The position numbers and the translations under genes are program-made. A model generated the notes under the pieces. The model was not told the origin of the DNA. It made no database searches and worked only from the letters and a program-made list of their open reading frames with translations. This document shows positions 27,309 through 37,141 of a DNA stretch of 64,000 nt, piece after piece. This DNA is from Variimorphobacter saccharofermentans. GTDB taxonomy: Bacteria; Bacillota; Clostridia; Lachnospirales; Lachnospiraceae. Location: positions 3,822,501 through 3,886,500 of the forward strand of contig NZ_JACEGA010000001.1 of assembly GCF_014174405.1 (NCBI RefSeq), read 5' to 3'. Each line of letters starts with the position of its first letter. Position 1 is the stretch's first letter.

Positions 27309-27923
27309 ATGACTATTCCGATTTTATCTATCTTATTATTATTGTTCATCCTTTGGCTGAACTATGAAATTAAAAGGACCTCAAGAGCCGAGAAAAAAAG
27401 TAACGAAATGTTCTGGCAGGCAGAAGAAGCTTCCAACACAACACGTCGTAAGGATATCTCAGAACTTGATTATGTCACCCTTGATCTTGATCGCTTACCC
27501 ATGAATGATAATGAGGATTCAACGATTAACTCCTATCGTGACACCATCAAAAAGATGGAAGGGAAGAAGTTCGTCAACTTATCCGACATGACAAATACGG
27601 AATTAAAGCTTCAATATGGCGTGGCTAATCTTAATCAGCTAACGGAATATGATACAAATTATACTAAGCTCGTTAGCTCACTCCAAAAATGGGCTGAACG
27701 TTATTATAGCCTTGAACAAGTTGATTCTACGGTACAAATACTAGAGTATGCTGTCTCTATTCATTCCGATGTAAAGAAAACATATCACTTGTTAGCCTCT
27801 ATCTATAAAAGCAAGAAAACTCCTGAGAAAATTCAACAATTGATCGAAAGTATTCCGAAAACCAAAATCCAAGATAAGGAAAAACTCATCAAGGAATTAA
27901 GCGACATTATGACATCCTTCTAA
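27309..27923 (+). CDS. Membrane-anchored TPR-like protein of unknown function
   Basis: 204 aa from the ATG at 27309, with AAAGG 11 nt upstream. A GTG at 27300 is too close to that site. An N-terminal membrane helix (about 2-19, TIPILSILLLLFILWL) is followed by a cytoplasmic soluble part. Residues about 110-200 are helical and TPR-like (KWAERYYSLEQVDSTVQILE, HLLASIYKSKKTPEKIQQLI). Not recognised beyond that. A family C element forms its 5' region. Confidence 0.7.
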   Translation: MTIPILSILLLLFILWLNYEIKRTSRAEKKSNEMFWQAEEASNTTRRKDISELDYVTLDLDRLPMNDNEDSTINSYRDTIKKMEGKKFVNLSDMTNTELKLQYGVANLNQLTEYDTNYTKLVSSLQKWAERYYSLEQVDSTVQILEYAVSIHSDVKKTYHLLASIYKSKKTPEKIQQLIESIPKTKIQDKEKLIKELSDIMTSF

Positions 27924-28053
27924 TTGTATTATAACCATGCTTCATGGTCCTATTCTAAGCTTTTGACACATAGATATCTAATTGTTTTATTTATCTGCAA
28001 GGAAGCTTATACCAATTCAGCAATGTTAATTTTATGATATTTACAGCAATCTA

Positions 28054-28743
28054 TCAAGATTTATTTCTAACTTTTTTTATTTTTTTACTAGTCCTATCCG
28101 GATAATTACATTCCTCTCTCAGAAAACATTCCGAGCATTTTGGACTTCTCGCCGTACATAAGCTTCTTCCCAGTGTGATGATTTGTATGTTATATAAAAT
28201 CCACTGTTCCTTTGGCAGAAGCTTCATTAAGTCAAATTCTATCTTTACAGGGTCCTCTTCCTTTGTAAATCCAAGGCGGTTCGAAATCCTTTTCACATGG
28301 GTATCAACCACGATACTAGGCTCTCGGAATATATTACCGCGAATTACATTCGCCGTCTTTCTTCCTACTCCCGGTAAATTGGTTAATGCCTCGATATCAT
28401 TAGGCACTTCCCCATTATGCTCTTCCATTAACTGCTTTGCACAGGCAATAATATTCTTTGCTTTATTTCTATAAAACCCTGTGGAATGAATATCCTTCTC
28501 CAGCTCAAGCTGATCTGCTTCCGCGAAATCCTGAACACTTTTATACTTTTGAAACAAGCTTTTCGTAACCTGATTCACTCTTTCATCCGTGCATTGTGCA
28601 CTTAATATGGTTGCAATGAGAAGCTGCCACGGCGTTTCATAATTAAGAAAGCATCGGTATTCCATTTGATATTCCTGATTGAGAGCGGCTATTATTCGTT
28701 CCATTCGTTCCCGCTCTTTCTTAGTAATTCGTCTCTCTGCCAA
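28054..28743 (-). CDS. nth: Endonuclease III
   Basis: Base-excision-repair DNA glycosylase/AP lyase for oxidised pyrimidines. The helix-hairpin-helix LPGVGRKTANVI contains the catalytic Lys. VDTHVKRISNRLG contains the catalytic Asp. The [4Fe-4S] loop is CTARSPKCSECFLREEC. The frame extends to 28812, but AAAGGAG lies 8 nt before a TTG at 28743, giving 229 aa, close to the usual 210-220. A longer start at 28812 would add an atypical 23-residue tail. Confidence 0.93.
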   Translation of the reverse strand: MAERRITKKERERMERIIAALNQEYQMEYRCFLNYETPWQLLIATILSAQCTDERVNQVTKSLFQKYKSVQDFAEADQLELEKDIHSTGFYRNKAKNIIACAKQLMEEHNGEVPNDIEALTNLPGVGRKTANVIRGNIFREPSIVVDTHVKRISNRLGFTKEEDPVKIEFDLMKLLPKEQWILYNIQIITLGRSLCTARSPKCSECFLREECNYPDRTSKKIKKVRNKS

Positions 28744-28840
28744 GAAATCCTCTCCTTTGTTACTATCCGTTGTACCTACCACTGCCATAAGATTAGACGA
28801 ATATCTTGTCATAAATGTTTCAATTGTGATAATAAATAAA

Positions 28841-30559
28841 TTATTTATCCAGAAATGTAATTTTTGCAGCTTTATTTAACGGATCCCGTTCGCTATAATC
28901 GAATAAAAGCATCCTGTTTCTTTTTATTACTCTTCCTGAAGTCGCTGAAGCGATTACATCATATTCAAATTCTTCGATATGAATTAGTTTATGCTTTTTT
29001 CTGTATTGATCGTATATTTCACGAAGATTAACCGATCCCGACTGCTTTTCTGCAAAACTAGGTCTGCTTTTCAAATCCTCCCGTAAAAGAATATCCAGTA
29101 CCAGAATTTCTTTAAATAACGCAATGAAATCTTCTTTCTCATCCCCTTCCTCTTTATTTTTCAATACGACCTCCTGATAAAATGCAAGAAGGATCTCAAA
29201 TCGTCTCATTCTGCTGTGGGACATTAATAATAAATCCTGTTCCTCATAGTATTCATAGAGTTCTTCATAAAGCTTCATAGGGGAGGTGTAACTATGCTCC
29301 AGATAGAGTATGCTGTATTTAAACTGACCGCTGTTATAATAAACCTCAACCATCTCACAAATTCCTTTTAGCCTAAGTACTTCATCATAGGTAAGATGAT
29401 TTGTGAATAGTACTTCATAGGGAGGAGTGTCTCTGTACTGAATGCCATACAAAGTACTTTCATTCTCCATTCTCGAACCCTTTAATATTTTCAGAAATCC
29501 TAACTGAAGCTGATCCGGCTTCAAACCATAGACATCCCGAAACGAGTTCTCAAAATCCGCATAGTCCTCTAATGGTAGTCCGGCAATTAAATCAAGATGC
29601 TGGTGGATATTGTTCCTCTCTCTGATTCGCTTCACATTATAACTGAGCTTATCAAAATCCATTTTTCTATGGATGGCCTCCACTGTCTTAGGATGGGTTG
29701 ATTGTACTCCGATTTCAAACTGCACCTGTCCTGGTCGCAGGGTTGCAAGGAAGCTGAGCTCCTCCTCATCCAGAATATCTGCAGATAATTCAAAATGAAA
29801 ATTTGTTATGCCGTTATCATGTTCCTTTATAAAACGCCATATGTCCATCGCATGCTGCTTATTGCAGTTAAAGGTTCTATCCACGAACTTCACTTGCGGA
29901 ATGCCATAATCCAGAAAGCTTTTTAATTCCTTTTTCACCAAACCCATACTTCGAAGTCTTACACCCTTCTCGATGGAAGACAAGCAGTAACTGCAGGAAA
30001 ACGGACACCCTCTGCTGGTTTCATAATAAATGATCTTATTCCGGAACCGTTCCATATCCATATAGGGAAAAGGAATCTCATCCATGGAAAGAGGTGGTCT
30101 GTTCCCTGTTACAATAATCTCTTTGCCATTCCTGAATGCAAGACCAGCTATGGAACCCAGTCCCCTCTTTCCTTCCACAAAATACTCCATCAGTTCCAGA
30201 AAGGTCTGCTCTCCTTCTCCTACCATAATCCCGCTTAGCAGCGTTTCCTTTCTAAGGCAGGCTTCTGCGTCATAAGATACTTCCGGTCCGCCTAACCATA
30301 TCTGTACCTTGGGCTGTACCTTCTTCAGTTCCCTAATGATATGTGAAATCATACTGATATTCCATATATAACAGGAGAATGCAACAATATCTGCCTTTTC
30401 CTTATATATTCCTTTCAGAATATCCTCTTCCGAATGATTTATGGTATACTCTAATATCTTGCAGTACTCCGCATATTTCCCGGCATAAGCCTGTAAGCTG
30501 TAGACTGCTAGATTAGAGTGAATATATTTTGCATTTACAGCAACCAGTAACACTTTCAT
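28841..30559 (-). CDS. B12-binding-domain radical SAM protein
   Basis: 572 aa from the ATG at 30559, where GGAGG sits 5 nt upstream; the frame runs on to 30604. The N-terminal cobalamin-binding Rossmann domain starts MKVLLVAVNAKYIHSNLAVY. A radical SAM domain follows with CPFSCSYCLSS, and a C-terminal DUF4080-like region (about 380-570). Such proteins catalyse radical methylation or other radical chemistry; no substrate can be assigned. It stands upstream of nth with a small gap, probably co-transcribed. Confidence 0.85.
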   Translation of the reverse strand: MKVLLVAVNAKYIHSNLAVYSLQAYAGKYAEYCKILEYTINHSEEDILKGIYKEKADIVAFSCYIWNISMISHIIRELKKVQPKVQIWLGGPEVSYDAEACLRKETLLSGIMVGEGEQTFLELMEYFVEGKRGLGSIAGLAFRNGKEIIVTGNRPPLSMDEIPFPYMDMERFRNKIIYYETSRGCPFSCSYCLSSIEKGVRLRSMGLVKKELKSFLDYGIPQVKFVDRTFNCNKQHAMDIWRFIKEHDNGITNFHFELSADILDEEELSFLATLRPGQVQFEIGVQSTHPKTVEAIHRKMDFDKLSYNVKRIRERNNIHQHLDLIAGLPLEDYADFENSFRDVYGLKPDQLQLGFLKILKGSRMENESTLYGIQYRDTPPYEVLFTNHLTYDEVLRLKGICEMVEVYYNSGQFKYSILYLEHSYTSPMKLYEELYEYYEEQDLLLMSHSRMRRFEILLAFYQEVVLKNKEEGDEKEDFIALFKEILVLDILLREDLKSRPSFAEKQSGSVNLREIYDQYRKKHKLIHIEEFEYDVIASATSGRVIKRNRMLLFDYSERDPLNKAAKITFLDK

Positions 30560-30833
30560 AGCTACCTCCGTATGCCCATCTCTGTCCATCATCATAACAG
30601 GCATTCTTTGAATTCATTTCATACAATATATCATCATTGTATCATAGGACCGATATACCAATCCATATTATTTTATACAAAATGTAACATTCCATCTACG
30701 GAATACCATATCTGTTTCTGCCTGAAATTCTGTATTGCAATGATAAATGAAACTGTTTTCATTCACCTCGGATAGAGAACTATTAAATATGATACAATAA
30801 ATCAAGAGAAAAGCTCTTCACAAGTACTTCATA

Positions 30834-30862
30834 TAGACAAGTATTCCCCTGTCGAATATAAT
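30834..30862 (+). promoter_or_regulatory. Sigma-A-like promoter for the DUF2156 gene
   Basis: TAGACA (30834-30839), a 17-nt spacer and TATAAT (30857-30862), about 65 bp upstream of the ATG at 30927. The rest of the 367-bp gap between the divergent genes shows no coding region. Confidence 0.6.
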
Positions 30863-30926
30863 AGAAGTCGCTATATTACTTAAAACATTGACACAATTCT
30901 TTCTAGCAAAATTAATTGGAGGTACT

Positions 30927-31817
30927 ATGATATCGTTTACAAAAATAAATGATGATAATATATTGACGGCCGCCGAATATTTCAAGTATAAAATAAGCCG
31001 GACAAGTGACTACACCATCGGCGCAATGTATATGTGGAGGGAATTTTATGATTCCAGTTTTGCGATATATGATGATATGATATTATATCGTGTCAAATTC
31101 TTAAATCGTACCTCCTTTACGTTTCCTGTCGGAAGCGGGTCCTTAGAAAAAGCTATGGATGTCCTTAAGGAGTACTGTCAGATTAATAATCTGCCATTAT
31201 GGTTTTGTACTGTTCCTGAAGAATATGTCCCGACATTGGTAGATCGCTTTCAGGGTACCATTCCGGCAGCCCCTAGCCGTGATTGGGCAGATTACCTTTA
31301 CCTGGCCGAAGATCTGGCCAGCATGGCTGGACGCAGATATAGTGGCCAGCGAAATCATATTAACAAATTCAAAAAACTATATCCTGATTACCGTTATCAG
31401 AGAATTACCCCTGATAATAAGCATCGGATAGTTGATTTTTTAATTGACTATGAGAAATATCACAGTAAAGATGCAAGCTTAGCCCGGGAAGAATTGAAAA
31501 GGTCCCTGGAACTTATGCCCTATCTGGAGAGATTCAATCTTCCAGGAGGTTTTATCGAGGTGGATGGTGTTATTGTAGCAATCACCATCGGAGAAATCGT
31601 TAATGATACCCTATACTGTCATATAGAGAAAGCAATTCGTGATTATCAAGGAGCATATCAAATGATTGTAAAAGAATTTGCCAGTGATATGACTACTCAA
31701 TACGGCATCAAATATATTAACAGAGAAGAGGATGTGGGTGATGAAGGCTTACGAACCTCAAAACTTTCCTATCATCCAATAAAGCTACTGGATAAGTATT
31801 GTGTTCTCCTTCCGTAA
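30927..31817 (+). CDS. DUF2156 protein (phosphatidylglycerol lysyltransferase C-terminal-like, GNAT fold)
   Basis: 296 aa, starting at the ATG 30927 with GGAGG just upstream. The longer frame from 30888 has no ribosome site. Sequence such as DWADYLYLAEDLASMAGRRY, RNHINKFKKLYPDYRYQRIT and QMIVKEFASDMTTQYGIKYI is typical of the duplicated acyltransferase-like domain also found at the end of MprF. No membrane flippase part is present, so it is a stand-alone soluble protein. Aminoacyl transfer is inferred only from the fold. Confidence 0.85.
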   Translation: MISFTKINDDNILTAAEYFKYKISRTSDYTIGAMYMWREFYDSSFAIYDDMILYRVKFLNRTSFTFPVGSGSLEKAMDVLKEYCQINNLPLWFCTVPEEYVPTLVDRFQGTIPAAPSRDWADYLYLAEDLASMAGRRYSGQRNHINKFKKLYPDYRYQRITPDNKHRIVDFLIDYEKYHSKDASLAREELKRSLELMPYLERFNLPGGFIEVDGVIVAITIGEIVNDTLYCHIEKAIRDYQGAYQMIVKEFASDMTTQYGIKYINREEDVGDEGLRTSKLSYHPIKLLDKYCVLLP

Positions 31818-31859
31818 CATGCTTCCTCAATTGATTGGTAGGAAGAATATCTCACAATG

Positions 31860-32288
31860 TTAAAAGATTTTATAATGGGGTTTTTCCTCCCGCAAGAGGA
31901 AATAACGAAGAAAATCGTCCATAATAATAGCCAGTAGGGATAAAAAAAACCAATAAATCGTATAGAGCAAACAGACCTGACCCATAAGATTATATGGCTT
32001 ATCCGAGTAATCCCATACATTAAGCTGAAGCCAAACATTTACCACTAATCCTACAACAAACTCTACTATTGTAATGATCAAAGCGGATATTACCATCTGA
32101 CTGATGATTGCCATTTCCGGGGAAAAGACTTCGTTTAACAGACCGATCAAGACGAAACAGATACCACCTGCAATCATCATGGAGATATGAGAATATCCGC
32201 GTGACATTATTTCTATTCCCCCGTATGCAAAACCACCGGTTAGAAACAAGAATGTATACTTCAGAAATTTATTATACACTATCAGCAT
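31860..32288 (-). CDS. Putative ABC transporter permease, CmpB-like membrane protein
   Basis: 142 aa from the ATG at 32288, with AAAGGG 10 nt before it. Four hydrophobic helices are apparent: YTFLFLTGGFAYGGIEIM, MMIAGGICFVLIGLL, MVISALIITIVEFVVGLVV and LLYTIYWFFLSLLAIIMDDF. The pattern GGxxYxxIE and the VWDYSDKPYNLMGQVCLLY segment are characteristic of the CmpB-like family annotated as ABC permease, though no ATPase is encoded nearby. Function unknown. Confidence 0.75.
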   Translation of the reverse strand: MLIVYNKFLKYTFLFLTGGFAYGGIEIMSRGYSHISMMIAGGICFVLIGLLNEVFSPEMAIISQMVISALIITIVEFVVGLVVNVWLQLNVWDYSDKPYNLMGQVCLLYTIYWFFLSLLAIIMDDFLRYFLLREEKPHYKIF

Positions 32289-32511
32289 ACTCCCATCCCT
32301 TTCTACGTCAGAAGATCTATTCATTAATCTTTTTCTCTGACAACAATACGCTTCACAGAAAACCTACTATTCTATCGATTATGAAGTCAATCTTCGACAT
32401 CGTTTTATCGATACGAATAGCCTCATCTGGAATCAGTATACGCAATTCGGTAATAGATTATATCGTATATCCTCCGCTGTAAAAATGTAACTTTCTCATT
32501 TTCTTCCACGT

Positions 32512-32542
32512 AAAAAAGGACAGTTATGGGACTGCCCTTTTT
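32512..32542 (-). terminator. Intrinsic terminator of ftsH
   Basis: AAAAAAGGACAGT (32512-32524) and ACTGCCCTTTTT (32531-32542) form a stem with one mismatch. On the minus strand it ends in a run of six T. The rest of 32289-32718 contains no recognisable gene. Confidence 0.8.
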
Positions 32543-32718
32543 CGGAGAAGGTATTTTTGTTACTTATGGGGGTGTAGCAAAAACTATATAATGTATTGGG
32601 GTTTACGAACATAGTATAGCACGGTCTTTCAAATAAGTGTGCACAAACTTTACAATTTAATCTTTCTTTTTCCGTCAATATGCACAAAATTCGATAGCAA
32701 TCTACAGAAACCGTATTC

Positions 32719-34566
32719 TTAAGCCTCGTTTCCTACTATGTCCGAATTCTCAAACAACGCTTCAAACTCTTCCCGGCCAATTCTTTCTTTTTCAAGAAGT
32801 AGTTTCGCACAGGATTCTAATATATGATGATATTCGCCAAGTATTCTCTTTGCTTCCTTGTAGCATTCGTCGATAATTGCATGTACCTCGTCATCAATGC
32901 GATTCGCAATATTCTCACTGTAGCTTCTGGTATGAGCTAAATCCCTGCCGATAAATACCTCATCGTCATCGTTATCATAGTTCACCATACCAATTTTGTC
33001 AGAGAAGCCATACCTAGTAATCATGGCTCTGGCTGTCTTCGTGGCTACCTTAATATCCTGAGATGCTCCTGTAGTAATATCATCAAAAATCAACTCTTCT
33101 GCTGCCCTTCCACCAAGGGACACAATGATATCCTGTTTCATTTTACCCTTTGTCAGGAACATATCATCCTTCTCTGGAAGAGGCATGGTAAAGCCAGCTG
33201 CTCCATTGCCAGTGGGGATAATGGAAATCGTATAAACAGGTCCCACATCAGGCAGTACATGGAACAGAATCGCATGACCTGCTTCATGGTATGCAGTAAT
33301 CCGTTTCTCTTTCTCTGTAATGACTTTACTTTTCTTTTCCTTACCAATTCCAACCTTAATAAATGACTTCTTAATATCCTCACTATTGATGTAGCTTCGA
33401 TTTTCTCTGGCGGCACCTATGGCAGCCTCATTTAACAGGTTTTCCAGATCTGCACCAGTAAATCCGGCGGTAGTCTGGGCAATCTGTTTCAAATCAACAT
33501 CATCACCCAAAGGTTTTCCCTTTGCATGTACCTGAAGTATTTCTTCTCTTCCCTTCACATCCGGTCTGCCTACCATTACCTTACGGTCGAATCGACCCGG
33601 TCTAAGTATAGCCGGATCAAGAATATCTACACGGTTGGTTGCAGCCATAACAATAATTCCTTCGTTGACACCAAAGCCATCCATTTCTACCAACAGCTGG
33701 TTTAGCGTCTGTTCTCTTTCATCATGGCCTCCACCCATACCGGTTCCTCTTCTTCTGGCTACTGCATCAATTTCATCAATGAATACGATACAGGGCGAAT
33801 TCTTTTTCGCTTCCTCAAACAGGTCTCTTACACGGGAAGCACCAACACCAACAAACATCTCCACGAAATCAGAACCCGATATCGAAAAGAATGGCACGCC
33901 TGCTTCACCGGCTACCGCTTTGCCAAGCAATGTTTTACCTGTTCCAGGAGGGCCAACCAAAAGCACGCCTTTCGGAATTCTCGCACCTACCTGAATATAT
34001 TTCTTCGGTGATTTTAAGAAATCAACAATTTCCTTTAACTCTTCCTTCTCTTCATCAAGCCCTGCCACGTTCTTAAAGGTAGTGGTTTTGTTCTCCTCCG
34101 TTGTCATCTTAGCACGGCTTTTACCAAAATTCATAACCTTGCTGTTGCCTCCGCCGACGGAAGCCTGACTGGATAAGAATGAAAACAATACTATAATAAC
34201 AATAAACACTAATATATATGGCAATACGGTGGTTAAAAACCAGCTTGGTTTGGATATATCATGTACATATACACTCTCAATTCCGGCTTCTCTTGCAATA
34301 TCCTGAATTTCTGTAACATCTGTGACCGGAAATGATCGACTCTTATCATTCATAAGAGTTACGGTAACTTCTCCGGTTGGTACCTCTTCATTTTGGTAAA
34401 TATCAATGGCTTTTACTTGTTTTTCATCTATGTCATTCACAAACTGGGCATAGGAATATGCATTCGGGTCCTTACTATTAATTACATTGTTGGAAAAATA
34501 CAATGTTAAAACCACAATCAGCAGAATGATGATATAAAAACCATACCCTTTCATCTGTTTTCTCAC
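32719..34566 (-). CDS. ftsH: ATP-dependent zinc metalloprotease FtsH
   Basis: 615-aa membrane AAA+ protease for quality control of membrane and regulatory proteins; in Firmicutes it is needed for efficient sporulation. TM1 is about 8-26, an external loop follows, and TM2 is about 110-132. The AAA domain has GPPGTGKT (about 205), Walker [10 protein letters not shown] and second region of homology RPGRFDRKV. The zinc site is HEAGH (about 427). It starts with GTG at 34566, preceded by GGAGG at 7-nt spacing. The ATG four codons later is too far from it. It follows hpt and tilS as in most Firmicutes. Confidence 0.96.
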   Translation of the reverse strand: MRKQMKGYGFYIIILLIVVLTLYFSNNVINSKDPNAYSYAQFVNDIDEKQVKAIDIYQNEEVPTGEVTVTLMNDKSRSFPVTDVTEIQDIAREAGIESVYVHDISKPSWFLTTVLPYILVFIVIIVLFSFLSSQASVGGGNSKVMNFGKSRAKMTTEENKTTTFKNVAGLDEEKEELKEIVDFLKSPKKYIQVGARIPKGVLLVGPPGTGKTLLGKAVAGEAGVPFFSISGSDFVEMFVGVGASRVRDLFEEAKKNSPCIVFIDEIDAVARRRGTGMGGGHDEREQTLNQLLVEMDGFGVNEGIIVMAATNRVDILDPAILRPGRFDRKVMVGRPDVKGREEILQVHAKGKPLGDDVDLKQIAQTTAGFTGADLENLLNEAAIGAARENRSYINSEDIKKSFIKVGIGKEKKSKVITEKEKRITAYHEAGHAILFHVLPDVGPVYTISIIPTGNGAAGFTMPLPEKDDMFLTKGKMKQDIIVSLGGRAAEELIFDDITTGASQDIKVATKTARAMITRYGFSDKIGMVNYDNDDDEVFIGRDLAHTRSYSENIANRIDDEVHAIIDECYKEAKRILGEYHHILESCAKLLLEKERIGREEFEALFENSDIVGNEA

Positions 34567-34614
34567 TGAACAACCTCCTTTTATATTTATTCATAATTTT
34601 CTCTATTCAAAAGC

Positions 34615-35139
34615 CTACTTGGTATCAACAACACCAACATAGGGAAGATTACGATAATATTGATCATAATCCAATCCATAGCCTACTACAAATTCATCCG
34701 GAATTATGAAACCAACATATTTCACATCAATATCCGTAACTCTGCGGTCCGGTTTATCAAGTAAGGTACAGATAGAGAGACTCTCCGGAGCTCTTGAGCC
34801 AAGTAGATCCGATAAGTATGCCAGTGTTCTTCCGGTATCTATTATATCCTCAACAATAAGTACATTTTTACCCTGTATGGATTCATCCAGGTCCTTTAAA
34901 ATACGTACCCTGCCTGAACTGACGGTCTCACTTCCGTAACTGGATACTGACATAAAGTCCAGGGTTACGGGTATGGTTAGTCTTTTTGCTAAATCACAGC
35001 AGAAAAATATACTGCCTTTTAATATACATATGAGATGAACACTTTTTCCTTCATAATCTTTACTGATTTGCTCGGCAAGCTCTCTTATTCTTTGATTAAC
35101 CTGTTCTTCTGAAATCATTACCTTCACATTATCTGTCAT
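34615..35139 (-). CDS. hpt: Hypoxanthine phosphoribosyltransferase
   Basis: 174 aa from the ATG at 35139, where GGAGG is 9 nt upstream; two earlier ATGs are less well placed. It converts hypoxanthine or guanine with PRPP to the nucleotide. The PRPP-binding motif is VLIVEDIIDTGRTLAYL. The N-terminal loop HLICILKGSIFF and the base-binding KYVGFIIPDEFVVGYGLDY are present. It overlaps the tilS stop by 11 bp, giving the conserved tilS-hpt-ftsH order. Confidence 0.95.
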   Translation of the reverse strand: MTDNVKVMISEEQVNQRIRELAEQISKDYEGKSVHLICILKGSIFFCCDLAKRLTIPVTLDFMSVSSYGSETVSSGRVRILKDLDESIQGKNVLIVEDIIDTGRTLAYLSDLLGSRAPESLSICTLLDKPDRRVTDIDVKYVGFIIPDEFVVGYGLDYDQYYRNLPYVGVVDTK

Positions 35140-36577
35140 CTTCATTCTCCTCCGCATCTAATAACTTCATCAATAGTATTCTGCTAGTCGTTTCATCGAC
35201 TTTATATTTTTCACTAATTCTGCCCTCATCATCGAGAACCCACATGATATGACTGCCATCAGCCATAAACAACAGATGATCTCTGATCTTCTGAGGCACC
35301 TTACGATCTATTAGATAGTCTTTTAATTTTTTTCTGCCACCAGTACTATGAATTTGAATATAGTCGCCTTCTTTTCTGGGTCTGATTACAACAGCATTCT
35401 CTATTTTATCATAATCAAACCATTTCATACAACTACTTTTCGGGATTGGTTCAGTTTTTTCCCTGATTATCACTTGTGCAGCAAGATATTTATTTAATTC
35501 AGGGATATAACAGCTACCCGGAATTTCGATCGCTACAGGATTAATATCCCTCAAACAGGAAGCCTCTTTATTCTTCCCCGTGCTTTGATAAAACACAAGG
35601 TCATGGTAATCACGTTCTGCAATCATGTGATAGGGCAGATGAATCTGCCTTCCTACTTGTTTATCCAATAAGGTGAGAACCGCATCAACATGTGTACTTT
35701 CTAAATCTTTGTAACTTCCCGAAAGGCTCTCCATAATTTTTCGGACAATACCCTTTTTAATTACATTCGCCAGTGTTTCAAATCCAGCTACCGGAAGTCG
35801 TATTTCCTGATCTACGGATGACACCAACTCCCGATATTTTGCCTCAATTATGCTATCGATAAATTCTTCCGCTTCTCTTAGCTTGGAAGCAGCTTCGGCG
35901 ATATTATGCACTGCCTGAGGATTGATTTCTTTCGTTACATAGGAGAGTATATGATTCCGTATCTTATTTCTACTATATTCGTCTGATAGGTTCGTTGAAT
36001 CTGTCCGATACAGAAAACTCTTCTCCTTAAGATAATTTTCTATCTCCATTCTTTCTATGCATAACAAGGGACGAATAATTCGGATGGTCCCATGTTTCTT
36101 AGAAAAGATGCGATTGGGTTCAATTCCTGTCATACCTCTGATTCCGGTTCCCCGAAACAAATGGAACAGTACTGTCTCGGCATTATCATTTTTATTATGT
36201 GCAATTGCTATTTTATTACACTTATGCTGATTACAAACTTCTAAAAAAGTCTGGTAACGTATCTTTCGTCCTGTCTCTTCCTCTGAAAGTCCTTCCTGTT
36301 TTGCAATGCTTTTTATATTATAGTGGAATTTATGACATTCAATACCCAGATGTTCACAGAGATTGCTGACAAAGTCTTCATCCCGATCCGCTTCTTCCCC
36401 ACGAAGCCCATGATTGACATGTACTGCAATCACCTTTGTTCCACAAAGCGAACTGATCTCCTTTAAAACATACAAAAGGCAGACAGAATCAGCGCCACCG
36501 GAAACCCCGACGACAATTCTGTCTCCCTTCTCAATCATATGATATTGATTTATAAAATTAATAATCTTAGGTATCAT
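35129..36577 (-). CDS. tilS: tRNA(Ile)-lysidine synthase TilS
   Basis: 482 aa. N-type PP-loop ATPase that makes lysidine at C34 of tRNA-Ile(CAU), allowing AUA decoding. P-loop GVSGGADSVCLLYVL is near residue 25. VNHGLRGEEADRDEDFV and AIAHNKNDNAETVLFHLFRG are typical. The C-terminal tRNA-binding domain includes RPRKEGDYIQ. AAGGA precedes the ATG. Essential in most bacteria, and translationally linked to hpt. Confidence 0.95.
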   Translation of the reverse strand: MIPKIINFINQYHMIEKGDRIVVGVSGGADSVCLLYVLKEISSLCGTKVIAVHVNHGLRGEEADRDEDFVSNLCEHLGIECHKFHYNIKSIAKQEGLSEEETGRKIRYQTFLEVCNQHKCNKIAIAHNKNDNAETVLFHLFRGTGIRGMTGIEPNRIFSKKHGTIRIIRPLLCIERMEIENYLKEKSFLYRTDSTNLSDEYSRNKIRNHILSYVTKEINPQAVHNIAEAASKLREAEEFIDSIIEAKYRELVSSVDQEIRLPVAGFETLANVIKKGIVRKIMESLSGSYKDLESTHVDAVLTLLDKQVGRQIHLPYHMIAERDYHDLVFYQSTGKNKEASCLRDINPVAIEIPGSCYIPELNKYLAAQVIIREKTEPIPKSSCMKWFDYDKIENAVVIRPRKEGDYIQIHSTGGRKKLKDYLIDRKVPQKIRDHLLFMADGSHIMWVLDDEGRISEKYKVDETTSRILLMKLLDAEENEDDR

Positions 36578-36699
36578 ATTAATCCTTGAATTATTATATA
36601 TTTTAGTCTATCTTAAAGCAATCATTATTACTGCCTACTTCAGTGGTTATACTTATTCTAATCCTTATAGGGTTATATTTCAAGCAGTATCTACGATAT

Positions 36700-36945
36700 C
36701 GCCTCGAATTCATTCAGTCAGTACATAAGGCTCTTTCTTTAAGAGCCTTATGTACTGCTACACAGCGCAAGTAAGCGCGAGCGGCTCCATGACGGAGATA
36801 TATTGTCTATATTCATTCGAATATCCACGACAGAATAGGAATAATCCAGAAGCTGATATATATCCAAAACGAAGCATTTACTCTTGTCGATAATTTGCAC
36901 TTGTCGATACATTGGGCTCTGTATTTTAGAGCCCAATATATCGAC
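36700..36945. repeat. Degenerate family B palindromic copies, tandem
   Basis: Two decayed copies precede the full element. At 36718-36790 a hairpin AGTACATAAGGCTCT/AGAGCCTTATGTACT is followed by GCGCAAGTAAGCGCGAGCG, the right half of the family B core. At 36868-36945 is a second core with GTCGATACATTGGGCTCT/AGAGCCCAATATATCGAC (one mismatch). The stretch between contains recognisable but mutated arm sequence (CAGAATAGGAATAATCCAG). The 564-bp gap between tilS and spoIIE holds only these repeats. Confidence 0.7.
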
Positions 36946-37131
36946 GAAGAACTGATAGAATGGGAGCAGAACGGAGGCCGGCATATATCCAGAACGGAGC
37001 ATTTGCACTAGTCGGTACTTAGACTCTGTATTTTAGAGCCTTATGTACCGTTACTAAGTGCAACTAAGCGCAAGCGGCTCCGAGGCGAATATATGCCGGC
37101 CTCCGGTCTGTTCCCATTCTATCGGTTCTTC
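36946..37131 (+). repeat. Family B palindromic element, full copy 1
   Basis: The left arm 36946-36988 and right arm 37089-37131 pair along about 43 bp (GAAGAAC..GATAGAATGGGA..GGCCGGCATATAT against its near complement). The core about 36991-37085 is close to that of the copy at 49801-49986 read on the other strand: GAGCATTTGC, GTCGGTACTT, the CTCTGTATT loop hairpin, AAGCGCAAGCGGCTC. It ends 11 bp from the spoIIE stop and could also serve as its terminator. Confidence 0.75.
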
Positions 37132-37141
37132 TCCTCCACCA

